DNA from: ZC4RG30 sp039932715
GTDB lineage: Bacteria > Pseudomonadota > Gammaproteobacteria > Steroidobacterales > Steroidobacteraceae
Direction of reading: 5' to 3'
NCBI GenBank assembly: GCA_039932715.1
Contig: JBDTPN010000006.1
Span: forward strand, 1-64,000
DNA: 64,000 nt
In this document: one piece after another, positions 34,233 to 43,536 of the stretch
Layout: every line of letters begins with the position of its first letter
Position numbering within the stretch: position 1 is the stretch's first letter
Made by a program: the position numbers and the translations under genes
Notes under the pieces: generated by a model
The model's input: the letters and a program-made list of their open reading frames with translations, nothing else
Databases searched by the model: none
What the model was told of the DNA's origin: nothing

Positions 34233-34505
34233 TGATTTGTTCTCCTAAGCAGGGATGTTGCAGTTGTCCCACTGGGAAACAATGCAATCAACGTACCAGC
34301 CTGCCAAGTACGTCACATGACGTATGCCAACTACCCCTTGAATTGCGCTCCTGCGCTACACTCACAACTCATTTTCTTGTATCTATTTCTTTGATTCAGT
34401 TAGATAAATTGTAGTTTTTTTAGCTGGGGCTCCTGCATAAAGTTTCTTTACACCGGGGCTGCTGAAATTAGCCGTATCTTTTTTACAACAGAACTAACGA
34501 ACGCA
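34233..34505. other. AT-rich intergenic region between porin and TolC-family genes
   Basis: No open frame of coding character on either strand. The part 34370-34430 is markedly AT-rich against a GC-rich background and includes runs of T at 34412-34420 and 34477-34483. It must contain the porin promoter; a 16-base dyad is listed separately. GGGGCT occurs twice at 34424 and 34454 on the plus strand. No hairpin terminator for the TolC-family gene is clear. Confidence 0.5.
34309..34324. promoter_or_regulatory. inverted repeat, possible operator of the porin gene
   Basis: TACGTCA-CA-TGACGTA: two perfect 7-base arms around a 2-base centre, 77-92 bases upstream of the porin start. Size and symmetry suit a dimeric helix-turn-helix or bZIP-like recognition site; no regulator gene is adjacent. 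Confidence 0.45.
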
Positions 34506-35936
34506 CTACCTTGGTGCGTCATTTGCCGCAGGTGCCCCACCTTGGCCGAGACTGTGCAGCCCCGCCAATGCCTCCCAGTCCCCCGCCGCCAACGCAAAAG
34601 CCGAGCGTGCCCGCCAATAGTCACGCAGCAGTCCGGTTTGCTCTTCCTCGGTGGAAAGCGCCGACAGCCGCAACCGCAGGCGGTCAGGCTCACCTTGCTC
34701 CCCATTCGAACCCAATGCCGCCAGCATCTGGCGCTGGTTGGGCAGGATCGCCGTTTCATATTTCTCAAGCAAAGCACGAGTCACGCGCATTTCCGCGGCA
34801 TGCGTGCGCAACTCCGAACGCGCAGTCAGCTTGATGGTCTCCAGGGTGCGCAGCGCTGAGCGCAACTGGGCGTCGCCAGCCAGCAGCTGAGCCTGGCGCT
34901 GATCGAACAAGGGCAACTCGATAACCGCATTGGGTCCGATGAACGTGGTCCCGCCCACTACCGAGTCGCGGAAGACACCCAGCTCCAGTTCATTGATCCA
35001 TCGAAAGCGGCGTTGCGTGGCAAGCGCGCGCAATCTTGCATCGATGGCCTTGGTGGCAGCGCGAACATCGAAGCGCCGCTGCAGCGCCTGGTTTTCGATG
35101 GCAGACGGATCCGGATCGGTGGCGGGCAAGGGCGGCAAGCTGCCGGCCAATTGCCAATCGTCGCGCCAGCCGCCAAGTCCCAGCAGTTCGGCCAACCGCT
35201 CGCGCGCAGTCGCAGTATCCACTTCCGCACGCAACGCAGACCCTTCCACGGAAAACACTGCATTGCGCTCCATGCCGACATCCAGTGGCGTGAATCGATT
35301 CCCATTGGCGGCGTTAACCACTACGGCTTCCAGCGCCGCGTGTGCCGCGACGGCGCTGCGGTTGCGCAGTTCCTGTACCCGCAGCGCAGCGCAATACTCC
35401 AGCCACGCCTGCGCCACCAGCACACCATGCACCGTGATGCGCTGAGCTGACTCCAGACGCGTACGCTCAAGTTCATGACCGGCAACTGCCATCCGGTCCG
35501 GCATATTGAGCAGGCCAATGACATTCTGGATGATGCCGACGCTGAGATTGTCTGAAGGGTAATAGGCAGAGAAGTTTCCACCGGTGTCGCGCATACCCAT
35601 GACCAGCAATGGGTTGGGCGGCGTGCCGGCGGCCACCACTTCGGATCGGGCAACTTCAATTTTTTCCAGTGCCAGCTGCAGATCGGGGCTGATGAGGAAC
35701 GAGACAGCGACCGCTTTATCCAGCGTCAGGCCATCATTGAGCAGCAGCTCCACGCCCTTGCGTGCCGCCGCATCGGCGGCTTCATCCTTGCGCCACGAAA
35801 AGGCGGATGAAGTCTGCGAAGCCACTAGTTTGGCAGTGGCTTCAACGTTCTCGCGGGATGAGGGTGCAACGCAACCGGACAGGATCAGCAACAGGCTGCC
35901 CGCCAGGCACAGGAGTCGGGATGTGTGCGGCCGCAT
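34506..35936 (-). CDS. TolC-family outer-membrane efflux lipoprotein
   Basis: 476 aa outer-membrane factor. Lipoprotein signal with LILSGC, Cys22 as lipid anchor. Two repeats of the OEP coiled-coil/beta design: TLDKAVAVSFLISPDLQLALEKIEVARSEVVAAG near 75-110 and LQRRFDVRAATKAIDARLRALATQRRF near 285-310. Such proteins form the trimeric exit duct of tripartite pumps. No inner-membrane partner is adjacent; an ABC-FtsX-HlyD operon lies about 3 kb away at 39242-43536 and lacks its own outer-membrane factor, so pairing is possible but inferred. Confidence 0.85.
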   Translation of the reverse strand: MRPHTSRLLCLAGSLLLILSGCVAPSSRENVEATAKLVASQTSSAFSWRKDEAADAAARKGVELLLNDGLTLDKAVAVSFLISPDLQLALEKIEVARSEVVAAGTPPNPLLVMGMRDTGGNFSAYYPSDNLSVGIIQNVIGLLNMPDRMAVAGHELERTRLESAQRITVHGVLVAQAWLEYCAALRVQELRNRSAVAAHAALEAVVVNAANGNRFTPLDVGMERNAVFSVEGSALRAEVDTATARERLAELLGLGGWRDDWQLAGSLPPLPATDPDPSAIENQALQRRFDVRAATKAIDARLRALATQRRFRWINELELGVFRDSVVGGTTFIGPNAVIELPLFDQRQAQLLAGDAQLRSALRTLETIKLTARSELRTHAAEMRVTRALLEKYETAILPNQRQMLAALGSNGEQGEPDRLRLRLSALSTEEEQTGLLRDYWRARSAFALAAGDWEALAGLHSLGQGGAPAANDAPR

Positions 35937-35943
35937 GCCGGGG

Positions 35944-35955
35944 CACTATATAGTG
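35944..35955. promoter_or_regulatory. perfect 12-base palindrome in divergent promoter
   Basis: CACTATATAGTG lies in the 56-base gap between the TolC-family gene (minus) and the S-formylglutathione hydrolase gene (plus). The TATA core can act as a -10 hexamer in both directions and the symmetry suits an operator. Confidence 0.4.
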
Positions 35956-35992
35956 GGAGCAAGTAATAGACCAAGAATTCAATGGAGAACAA

Positions 35993-36832
35993 ATGAGTCT
36001 TACGACTCTGCAGGAACATCGGGTTGCAGGCGGAACACTGCGATTCTGTCGCCATGACAGCGCCGCCACCCGTACACCGATGAAGTTTTCGCTGTTCCTG
36101 CCCGATGCGCCGGGACCCCGGCCACTGCTGGTGTGGTTGTCCGGACTGACTTGCACAGAAGAGAATTTCACCACCAAGGCCGGCGCTTATCACTCAGCTT
36201 CGCGTCTGGGGTTGGCGATTCTTGCGCCTGATACCAGTCCACGGGGAGAAACCGTAGCCGACGATCCGGCCTTTGATCTTGGCCAGGGGGCGTCGTTCTA
36301 CGTGAATGCAACCCAGGAGCCATGGCTCGCCAACTTCCAGATGGAGCGCTACGTCACCGAGGAGTTGCCCGCCCTCGCCGCGTCGGCGTTTGCGCTGGAC
36401 CTCACGCGCTGCGGAATCAGCGGCCATTCCATGGGAGGCCACGGCGCGTTGACCCTGGCACTGCGTCACCCGCAGCTCTATCGCAGCGTGTCGGCTTTCT
36501 CCCCCATTTGCTCTACCACCCGATGCCCGTGGGGCGTCAAGGCGCTGGAGGCTTATCTCGGACCCGATACTGGCCAGTGGCGCCAGCACGATGCATCGCG
36601 ATTGATAGAGGATGGCGCCGCGCGCGGCCGATTCGACCAGATCCTGGTCGAACAGGGCATGGCGGACAACTTCATGCGCCAACAATTGCAGCCCGAATTG
36701 CTTGAAGCGGCATGTGCCGTCGCGGACCAGACACTCTCCGTGAAGCGCCGTGACGGCTACGACCATTCATATTATTTCGTCAGCAGCTTCATTGCTGAGC
36801 ACATGCAGTGGCATGCGGAGCGGCTGTCATGA
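35993..36832 (+). CDS. fghA: S-formylglutathione hydrolase
   Basis: 279 aa alpha/beta hydrolase of the esterase D family. The segment LLVWLSGLTCTEENFTTKAG and the nucleophile Ser146 in GISGHSMGGHGALTLALRHP are diagnostic; DHSYYFVSSFIAEH near the C-terminus carries the catalytic His. Hydrolyses S-formylglutathione to formate and glutathione in formaldehyde detoxification. GGAGAACA precedes the ATG. The usual partner, glutathione-dependent formaldehyde dehydrogenase, is not in the window. The stop overlaps the next gene's ATG. Confidence 0.93.
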   Translation: MSLTTLQEHRVAGGTLRFCRHDSAATRTPMKFSLFLPDAPGPRPLLVWLSGLTCTEENFTTKAGAYHSASRLGLAILAPDTSPRGETVADDPAFDLGQGASFYVNATQEPWLANFQMERYVTEELPALAASAFALDLTRCGISGHSMGGHGALTLALRHPQLYRSVSAFSPICSTTRCPWGVKALEAYLGPDTGQWRQHDASRLIEDGAARGRFDQILVEQGMADNFMRQQLQPELLEAACAVADQTLSVKRRDGYDHSYYFVSSFIAEHMQWHAERLS

Positions 36833-37800
36833 GCGCGCGTCCCAAGGTATTGCTGACCCGACGCTGGACCGAAGAAGCCGAGCGTCGCCTGGCCTCGCGA
36901 TTCGACGTGACCTTCAACGAGCGCGACGTGCCGCTGACTCCGGAAGCACTGATGCAAGCCATGCGCGATTACGATGCGCTGTGCCCTACCGTCACCGATT
37001 CAATCACAGCAGAAATCCTGGAAACCCAGGGACGGCGCGTACGGCTGATTGGAAATTTCGGAGTGGGCTTCAACCACATCGATGTGGCCACCGCGGCGAG
37101 ACTTGGCATTAGCATATCCAATACCCCGGATGTGCTTACGGACACCACGGCGGACCTGGCCATCCTGCTGACGCTAATGGCCACGCGCCGCGCCGGTGAA
37201 GGCGAACGCGAGCTGCGCAGCGGGCGATGGACCGGCTGGCGCCCCATGCACATGATGGGATCGGGGCTGCAGGGCAAGACCTTCGGGCTCATTGGCTACG
37301 GCCGAATAGCGCAGGCAACGGCGCGGCGCGCCCACCTGGGATTCGGCATGCGCATTCTCTACAACAGCCGGCGTCGCGTGGATCCCGCCCTCGAGGCGCA
37401 GTGCAACGCGACCTTCATCGCGAGCGTTGAAGAGCTGGTAGCTACCAGTGATGTGATTTCGCTGCATTGCCCTGGAGGCGCCGCGACGCATCACCTGGTC
37501 AACGCCCAGCGATTGGCCCTCATGAAGCCCACGGCGGTGCTGATAAACACTGCACGCGGCAATGTGGTCGACGAAGCGGCACTGGCGCGGGCTTTGGCGT
37601 CAGGGCAAATAGCAGCCGCGGGGCTCGACGTATATGAAAGAGAACCGGTGGTGAATCCCGACTTGCTGGCGCTGGAGAACGTGGTGCTGTTGCCACATCT
37701 GGGCAGCGCAACCGTGGAGACGCGCACTTTGATGGGATTGCGCGTGGCCGAGAACCTCGAAGCGTTTTTCGACGGCAAGCCGCTGCGCGACCCCGTGTAA
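36829..37800 (+). CDS. D-2-hydroxyacid dehydrogenase (glyoxylate/hydroxypyruvate reductase type)
   Basis: 323 aa from ATG 36829 (ATGA overlap with fghA). Rossmann motif FGLIGYGRIAQATARRA at about 147-163, the substrate-side GNFGVGFNHIDV, INTARGNVVDEAAL with the catalytic Arg region and LLPHLGSATVETR with the catalytic His. GyaR-like: reduces glyoxylate or hydroxypyruvate, or oxidises D-glycerate. The next gene is a glycerate kinase, supporting glycerate as product. Cytoplasmic. Confidence 0.87.
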   Translation: MSARPKVLLTRRWTEEAERRLASRFDVTFNERDVPLTPEALMQAMRDYDALCPTVTDSITAEILETQGRRVRLIGNFGVGFNHIDVATAARLGISISNTPDVLTDTTADLAILLTLMATRRAGEGERELRSGRWTGWRPMHMMGSGLQGKTFGLIGYGRIAQATARRAHLGFGMRILYNSRRRVDPALEAQCNATFIASVEELVATSDVISLHCPGGAATHHLVNAQRLALMKPTAVLINTARGNVVDEAALARALASGQIAAAGLDVYEREPVVNPDLLALENVVLLPHLGSATVETRTLMGLRVAENLEAFFDGKPLRDPV

Positions 37801-37805
37801 CCCAC

Positions 37806-38690
37806 GTGCCCGCGATGGACACGTGGATCGACAGCTATCTGCGGCGGGAGCGACTGCCGAAAGAGTATCGCAGCACCATCAACAATGCATTGCTGCCATT
37901 GAGTACGGCGATTGCCACGCGTGTGCGGCAAAGCGACCAGCTTGTAGTCGTGGGACTGTGCGGATCGCAGGGCAGCGGCAAGACTACTGCCAGCAGCGTA
38001 CTGTGCGAGTTGCTACGCCTCAACGACCTGCCGGCAGTGACACTGTCCATCGATGACTTCTACCTGCCACGCGCGCAGCGCGAGGAACTTGCGCGCGCGG
38101 TGCACCCCTTGCTGCGCACGCGCGGCGTGCCCGGCACCCATGATGTGGAACTGGCGCAGGCGGTGATCGACTCTCTGGCATCGACGGAACCGGTTGCACT
38201 GCCCTCCTTCAACAAGGCCACGGATGAACGCCTGCCGCGCAACCAGTGGCCGGTGTTCGAGGGACCCGCGCGAGTGGTGATTTTCGAAGGCTGGTGCGCG
38301 GGCGCTGTGCCGCAGCCCGCGGCGCAACTCGAGCAACCAGTCAACGCACTGGAACGCGATGAGGATGCCGACTGCCGCTGGCGTGGTTACGTCAATGCGC
38401 GGCTGTCTGGACCGTACCGCGCACTGTTTGACCGCCTGTCGCCGCTGGTGCTGCTGCAGGCGCCATCATTTGAAGTGGTATATGGCTGGCGACTGCAGCA
38501 GGAGCACAAACTGCGCCTGCGCTTGCTGGAGGAAGGCAAGGATGCGAGCGGCGTGCTGTCAGACGCAGCGGTTTTCCGCTTTGTCAGCCATTACGAGCGA
38601 TTGACGCGACACATACTCTCGGAAATGCCGCACCGCGCAGAGCATGTCATTTCGCTCGATGCGCAACGCCGCGCTCAATGGCTGCGTTGA
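37806..38690 (+). CDS. D-glycerate 3-kinase-like P-loop kinase
   Basis: 294 aa; starts at GTG 37806 or at ATG 37815, neither with a clear ribosome site. P-loop VVGLCGSQGSGKTTASSVL (Lys59), then LSIDDFYLPRAQREELA, RGVPGTHDVELA and IFEGWCAGAVPQP, as in plant-type glycerate kinase GLYK and its bacterial relatives. Phosphorylates D-glycerate with ATP to 3-phosphoglycerate. Five bases after the hydroxyacid dehydrogenase stop, so the two form a glyoxylate/hydroxypyruvate to 3-phosphoglycerate branch. Overlaps the convergent ppa gene by 44 bases. Confidence 0.83.
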   Translation: MPAMDTWIDSYLRRERLPKEYRSTINNALLPLSTAIATRVRQSDQLVVVGLCGSQGSGKTTASSVLCELLRLNDLPAVTLSIDDFYLPRAQREELARAVHPLLRTRGVPGTHDVELAQAVIDSLASTEPVALPSFNKATDERLPRNQWPVFEGPARVVIFEGWCAGAVPQPAAQLEQPVNALERDEDADCRWRGYVNARLSGPYRALFDRLSPLVLLQAPSFEVVYGWRLQQEHKLRLRLLEEGKDASGVLSDAAVFRFVSHYERLTRHILSEMPHRAEHVISLDAQRRAQWLR

Positions 38691-39186
38691 TCATATCGCG
38701 CGCTTCCGCAGCGTCGCCCCAGCCCAGCACCTTGACCCACTTGCCGGGCTCCAGATCCTTGTAGTGCTCGAAGAAATGCTGCACCTGGCGGATGGTGATA
38801 TCCGGCAGGTCGGTGTAGTTGTGCACATGTTCGTAGCGCTGCGTGAGCTTCGGGATGGGCACGGCAAGGATCTTCTCATCACCACCGGCCTCATCCTGCA
38901 TGCGCAACACGCCCACTGGTCGCACCGCAATCACTGAGCCTGGCAACAGGCCACGCTGGTTGGCAATGACCACGTCTATGGGATCCCCATCATCAGACAG
39001 TGTGTGCGGAATGAACCCGTAATTGCCGGGATAGCGCATTGACGTGTAAAGGAAGCGATCCACCATCAGCGCGCCGGATGCCTTATGCATTTCATACTTG
39101 ATGGGCTCACCACCCACGGGTACCTCAACCACGACATTTACCTCGTGCGGCGGGTTCTTGCCAATTGGCAGTGCTGACAGGTCCAT
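38647..39186 (-). CDS. ppa: inorganic pyrophosphatase, family I
   Basis: 179 aa soluble family I pyrophosphatase. Signature DDGDPIDVVIA with metal-binding aspartates, YPGNYGFIPHT, and EGGDEKILAVPIPKL-like GGDEKILAVPIPKL. Hydrolyses pyrophosphate, driving biosynthesis. Single gene with its promoter in the 55-base gap shared with the divergent ABC ATPase. Its stop lies within the 3' end of the glycerate kinase gene. Confidence 0.95.
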   Translation of the reverse strand: MDLSALPIGKNPPHEVNVVVEVPVGGEPIKYEMHKASGALMVDRFLYTSMRYPGNYGFIPHTLSDDGDPIDVVIANQRGLLPGSVIAVRPVGVLRMQDEAGGDEKILAVPIPKLTQRYEHVHNYTDLPDITIRQVQHFFEHYKDLEPGKWVKVLGWGDAAEARDMINAAIERGVAHRAK

Positions 39187-39241
39187 TGATTCTCCGGAAA
39201 GTATCCGCGACGGATTGCTCCACTATAAGTCATCGCGCATC

Positions 39242-39976
39242 ATGGCCGGCATGCAATCGGCGACTGCACACAGCACACCGGTTTTCCGTCTCGAGGGCCT
39301 GCAGAAGCGCTACGGTGAAGGCGAAGCGGCGGTGCTTGCATTGCGCGGCGTGGATCTCGCGGTGACCGAGGGCGAACTGGTCGTGCTGCTGGGACCTTCC
39401 GGGTCGGGCAAGTCCACGTTGCTCAATATCCTGGGTGGACTGGACCGCCCCACCGCCGGACACGCCTGGTTCCGCGACCTCGACCTGGCCATTGCCTCCG
39501 AAGCTCAGATCACCCAGTACCGACGGCACAATGTGGGCTTCGTATTCCAGTTCTACAATCTGATCGCCAGCCTTACCGCGCAGGAAAACGTCGAACTGGT
39601 CACCGAGGTGACCGACGATCCTATGCCGGCCAGAGATGCGCTGGCACTGGTCGGCCTGTCGGAGCGCACCACGCATTTTCCCGCGCAACTTTCCGGCGGC
39701 GAACAGCAGCGGGTAGCCATTGCGCGCGCCATCGCCAAGCGCCCCACAGTGCTGCTGTGTGATGAACCCACCGGTGCCCTGGACGTGGCCACCGGCGTGC
39801 GCGTACTCGAAGCCATTGTCACGGCCAACGAGGAACTGCATACGACCACGCTGCTGATCACGCACAACGCTGACATTGCGCAGATGGGCGATCGCGTGGT
39901 GCGGTTCTTTGACGGCAGCATCCGCAGCGTCGAGGTCAATACCCAGCGCGTGCGACCATCGGAACTGCGCTGGTGA
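39242..39976 (+). CDS. ABC transporter ATPase (MacB/LolD-like)
   Basis: 244 aa from ATG 39242, or ATG 39251; no strong ribosome site at either. Walker A LLGPSGSGKST, Q-loop FVFQFYNLIASL, signature LSGGEQQRVAIARAIAKRP, Walker B VLLCDEPTGALD and ITHNADIAQM. Belongs to the MacB/LolD/DevA group that energises FtsX-type permeases for export or lipoprotein release. Coupled by GTGA (39973-39976) to its permease. Confidence 0.9.
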   Translation: MAGMQSATAHSTPVFRLEGLQKRYGEGEAAVLALRGVDLAVTEGELVVLLGPSGSGKSTLLNILGGLDRPTAGHAWFRDLDLAIASEAQITQYRRHNVGFVFQFYNLIASLTAQENVELVTEVTDDPMPARDALALVGLSERTTHFPAQLSGGEQQRVAIARAIAKRPTVLLCDEPTGALDVATGVRVLEAIVTANEELHTTTLLITHNADIAQMGDRVVRFFDGSIRSVEVNTQRVRPSELRW

Positions 39977-42348
39977 TCCAGCGACTGGCCATACTGGATC
40001 GCAAATTACTGCGTGATCTTTCGCGCATGAAGATGCAGGCCGCTGCGGTCGCTGCGGTGCTGGCCTGCGGCATATCCCTGTTCGTGATGGCCACCGGCAT
40101 GTACGGCTCACTGGCACGGGCGCGCGATGACTATTACGACAGCGGCCGCATGGCAGACATGGCCGCCGGCGTAGTACGTGCCCCGCAGGAAATCGCGCGC
40201 GACCTGGCCGCCGTGCCTGGCGTGCGCACACTCGAGGCGCGGGTTTCAGGCGTGGGGCTGCTTGATCTGGCTGGTCGCAACGAACCGGTGTCCGCAAGAC
40301 TGGTGTCGCTGCCACCGGATCGCGCGCCGCGCGTCAACGACATAGTGCTGCGTGAGGGCAAGCTGCCCGATCCCGCCCACAGTGGCGAGGTGCTGGTCAA
40401 CGAGGCCTTTGCCGAGGCCAATCACCTGGTGGTAGGCACCACAATGGGCGCGCTGATCTACGGCAAGCGTCGCGACGTGGTGATCGTCGGCATCGCCAGC
40501 AGCCCCGAATTCGTGTTCGCCGTCGCGCCAGGCGCATTGCTGCCTGAGCCAGAAAGGTTTGGCGTCGTGTGGATGGGACGCGAAGCGCTGGGTCGCGCCT
40601 TCGACCTGGACGGCGCCTTCAATGATGTGGTCTTGCGGCTGGAGCCTGGCGCCAATGCACGTGCGGTGGGCAACGAGATTGACCGACTGCTGGTTCGCTA
40701 CGGCGGTCGCGGTGCCTATGGGCGTGATCGAATGCTCTCGGCCCAATTCCTGTCCGATGAACTCAACTCGCTCAAGACTATGGCAGCCATCCTGCCGCCG
40801 TTTTTCCTGCTGGTCGCGGCCTTCCTGCTCAATGTGTCGCTGTCGCGACTGGTGGCCACCGAGCGGGCGAATATCGGCCTGCTCAAGTCCTTTGGTTATG
40901 GAGATTCAAGCATTGCCTGGCATTACGCCAAGTTCGCATTGGTATTCGCATTGATTGGTGCGCTGCTGGGAATGGCTTTTGGCCTGTGGGTGGGCAACTA
41001 CGTCGCCGCGATCTACGCGCACATCTACCGCATACCGGGTCTGCATTTCGCCGCCGGTCCGGGTGTATATCTGGCCGCCCTGTTCGTGGCCTTTGTCGCT
41101 TCGGTTGTTGGCGCGGCCAATGCCGTGCTGCGCGCTACGCGCCTGCCTCCTGCCGCCGCCCTGTCTCCACCTGCCCCGACCAGCTATGGTCGCCTGGGCC
41201 GGGCCACCGAGAACGCCGCGGCGCGCCTGGATGGCAAGTCGCGCATGGTGGCGCGGCGCATCGTGCGCTTTCCGCGCCGTTCGCTGACCACTGTGGCCGG
41301 CGTGGCCATGTCCATGGCACTGCTGGTCACGGCACAGCACTTTCCGCTTTCGATGGACTGGATCATCAGGGTCACCTTTGGCATGTCACAACGCATGGAC
41401 GTGATGGTGACGTTTCCCGAGGCCGTGGATGACGCCATCCTCAAGGACCTCGGTCGTTTGCCGGGAGTCCTGCAGGTGGAACCCCTGCGCAGCAGCGACA
41501 TGTTCCTCGAAGCCGGCAGCCACCGGCAACGAAACTCGGTGATCGGCGTGCCGCCCGATGCCATGCTGAACCGTGTGCTCGACGAGAACCTGCACCCGGT
41601 GGTTCCTCGCCCCGATGGGCTCACGCTGTCGGAGAACCTGGCCAGGAAACTCGGGGTGCACGCCGGGGACATGGTGAGGATGCAGGCCACTGATGGACAT
41701 CGCGCCAGTGCGGTGCTGCCCGTGGTGGCAATCGTGAAACCCTTTCTCAGCGCTCCCGCCTATATCGAACTGGACGCACTCAATCGCCTGCTGCGCGAAC
41801 CGGCAAGGGTGACCGCTGCCTACCTTCTGATCGACCAGCGCCAGCGCGAGGCATTCAGTCAACGGGCCAAGGAACTGCCGCGCATTGTGTCCGTGAGCTT
41901 CCTCGACAATGCCTCGGCCTCGATGCGCAAGCTGCTGAGCGAAGGCAGCGGATTTTTCGCCAACCTATTCGTGGTGTTCTCGTCGTTGATGGCCGCAGGC
42001 GTGGCCTTTTCCGCCGCGCGAGTCACCTTGTCGGAACAGGAACGCGACCTGGCAACCCTGCGGGTACTGGGCTTCACCCGCCGGGAAGCTTCCTACGTAC
42101 TTTTGGCAGAGTTGGGGGCCCTGCTACTCCTTGCTTTGCCCATAGGAGTGGTAATGGGAATGACTCTTTCGCGCTGGCTGATGTCGCAGTTCGAGACTGA
42201 CCTTTTCACTTTTCCCTATGTGACCAACGCTGCCATATATGGCAAGTCCGCTCTGTTTGTCATTGCCGCCGTGACCGTAGCGACGCTGGTGGTCCGCCGC
42301 GCAGTGGACAGGCTGGACCTCGTAGGTGTGCTTAAATCGCGTGATTGA
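39973..42348 (+). CDS. ABC transporter permease, two FtsX domains
   Basis: 791 aa from GTG 39973. An N-terminal membrane segment near 25-45 (AAAVAAVLACGISLFVMATG), a large periplasmic part, a first FtsX domain at about 265-395 and a second at about 660-785 (SSLMAAGVAFSAARVTLSEQERDLATLRVLGFTRREASYVLLAELG). The two-FtsX layout is like that of LolCE-related or YbbP-type permeases rather than single-FtsX MacB. With the ATPase upstream and the adaptor 12 bases downstream it forms a three-part exporter. Substrate unknown. Confidence 0.87.
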   Translation: MIQRLAILDRKLLRDLSRMKMQAAAVAAVLACGISLFVMATGMYGSLARARDDYYDSGRMADMAAGVVRAPQEIARDLAAVPGVRTLEARVSGVGLLDLAGRNEPVSARLVSLPPDRAPRVNDIVLREGKLPDPAHSGEVLVNEAFAEANHLVVGTTMGALIYGKRRDVVIVGIASSPEFVFAVAPGALLPEPERFGVVWMGREALGRAFDLDGAFNDVVLRLEPGANARAVGNEIDRLLVRYGGRGAYGRDRMLSAQFLSDELNSLKTMAAILPPFFLLVAAFLLNVSLSRLVATERANIGLLKSFGYGDSSIAWHYAKFALVFALIGALLGMAFGLWVGNYVAAIYAHIYRIPGLHFAAGPGVYLAALFVAFVASVVGAANAVLRATRLPPAAALSPPAPTSYGRLGRATENAAARLDGKSRMVARRIVRFPRRSLTTVAGVAMSMALLVTAQHFPLSMDWIIRVTFGMSQRMDVMVTFPEAVDDAILKDLGRLPGVLQVEPLRSSDMFLEAGSHRQRNSVIGVPPDAMLNRVLDENLHPVVPRPDGLTLSENLARKLGVHAGDMVRMQATDGHRASAVLPVVAIVKPFLSAPAYIELDALNRLLREPARVTAAYLLIDQRQREAFSQRAKELPRIVSVSFLDNASASMRKLLSEGSGFFANLFVVFSSLMAAGVAFSAARVTLSEQERDLATLRVLGFTRREASYVLLAELGALLLLALPIGVVMGMTLSRWLMSQFETDLFTFPYVTNAAIYGKSALFVIAAVTVATLVVRRAVDRLDLVGVLKSRD

Positions 42349-42360
42349 GCGGAACCTCCC

Positions 42361-43536
42361 ATGGCCAATGAACAGTTGAATCAACGCCAGCGCCGTGTGC
42401 GCTGGATCTGGATCAGCGCGATCGCGATTGCCGCGGCGGCTATCCTGTGGGCGTTCGCACCGCGTGCAACTGAAGCCGACCTGGTGACCATCGATCAGGG
42501 TGACGTGCGCGTCGAACTGGTCGACGAGGGGCGCACGCGTATGCACGATGTCTACGTGGTCTCCGCACCGGTTTCCGGTCGGTTGCTGCGCGTGGAAGTC
42601 GAGCCGGGCGATGCGGTCAAGGCCGGCGCCGTCATCGCGCGTATGACCCAGGCCGCGGCGGGATTCCTCGACACGCGTTCGGATTTGCAGGCGCGTGCGA
42701 CCGTGGATGCCGCAGCGGCACAGCTTCGGGCAGCCGACTCAGACCTCGCCCTTGCCACCCGCGAGCAGGCACGCACCCGCAGCATGGCTGAACAAAAGCT
42801 GGTTTCTGCCGCGGCCCTGGACACCAGCCAGGCGCGACTGGACGCTTCCCGTGCCACGCGCGATGCCGCCGCTGCCGGGCTCACGCGCGCGCGCAGCGCG
42901 CTGCTACCGGCCGAACGCATGGCCGCCGGCACAATTGCGGTACGCGCGCCAGTGGACGGCGACGTGCTGCGCGTGCCGCAAAAGAGCGAGAGCGTGTTGG
43001 TGGTGGGGGCACCCATAGTCGAGCTGGGTGATCCCTCGCATGTGGAAGTGATCGCCGAGTTTCTGTCACAGGATGCCGTTCGCATGCGTCCGGGGCAGAC
43101 TGCAACCATCGAGAACTGGGGAGGTGCGCCTCTTGCTGCAACAGTAGACAGGATCGAGCCGGTGGCGCGCACCAAGATTTCCGCGCTGGGCGTCGAAGAG
43201 CAACGCACCAATGTGATCCTGCAGTTCAAGGATCAGGCTCAGGCCCGGCAGCTGGGGCACGATTATCGTGTGGATGCGCGGGTGGTGGTGGATGCATCCA
43301 GCAATGTCGTGCGCGCGCCGCTGGGTGCGCTGTTTCGTCGCGGCCAGCAATGGTCTGTTTACCAGGTAGTCGGGGGACGCGCAGTGTTGAAAGAAGTACA
43401 GGTTGGTTTCGCCGATTCGGGATATCGAGTGATATCGCAGGGCCTCGCCGCCGGTGATGTGGTGGTGCTGTTCCCGGGCAGCGCCATCAGCAATGGCATG
43501 CGGCTGCGTCCGCGCAAGACGGCCAACGGATCATGA
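42361..43536 (+). CDS. periplasmic adaptor (HlyD/RND-type membrane fusion protein)
   Basis: 391 aa. One N-terminal membrane anchor at about 15-35 (WIWISAIAIAAAAILWAFA). Lipoyl-like half SAPVSGRLLRVEVEPGDAVKAGAVIARM, alpha-hairpin at about 105-185 rich in Ala, Arg and Gln, second lipoyl half TIAVRAPVDGDVLRVPQKSESVLVVGAPIVELGD, then beta-barrel and membrane-proximal domains. Connects the ABC permease to an outer-membrane factor. Its stop overlaps the start of a PQQ dehydrogenase gene, an unusual operon partner. Confidence 0.88.
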   Translation: MANEQLNQRQRRVRWIWISAIAIAAAAILWAFAPRATEADLVTIDQGDVRVELVDEGRTRMHDVYVVSAPVSGRLLRVEVEPGDAVKAGAVIARMTQAAAGFLDTRSDLQARATVDAAAAQLRAADSDLALATREQARTRSMAEQKLVSAAALDTSQARLDASRATRDAAAAGLTRARSALLPAERMAAGTIAVRAPVDGDVLRVPQKSESVLVVGAPIVELGDPSHVEVIAEFLSQDAVRMRPGQTATIENWGGAPLAATVDRIEPVARTKISALGVEEQRTNVILQFKDQAQARQLGHDYRVDARVVVDASSNVVRAPLGALFRRGQQWSVYQVVGGRAVLKEVQVGFADSGYRVISQGLAAGDVVVLFPGSAISNGMRLRPRKTANGS

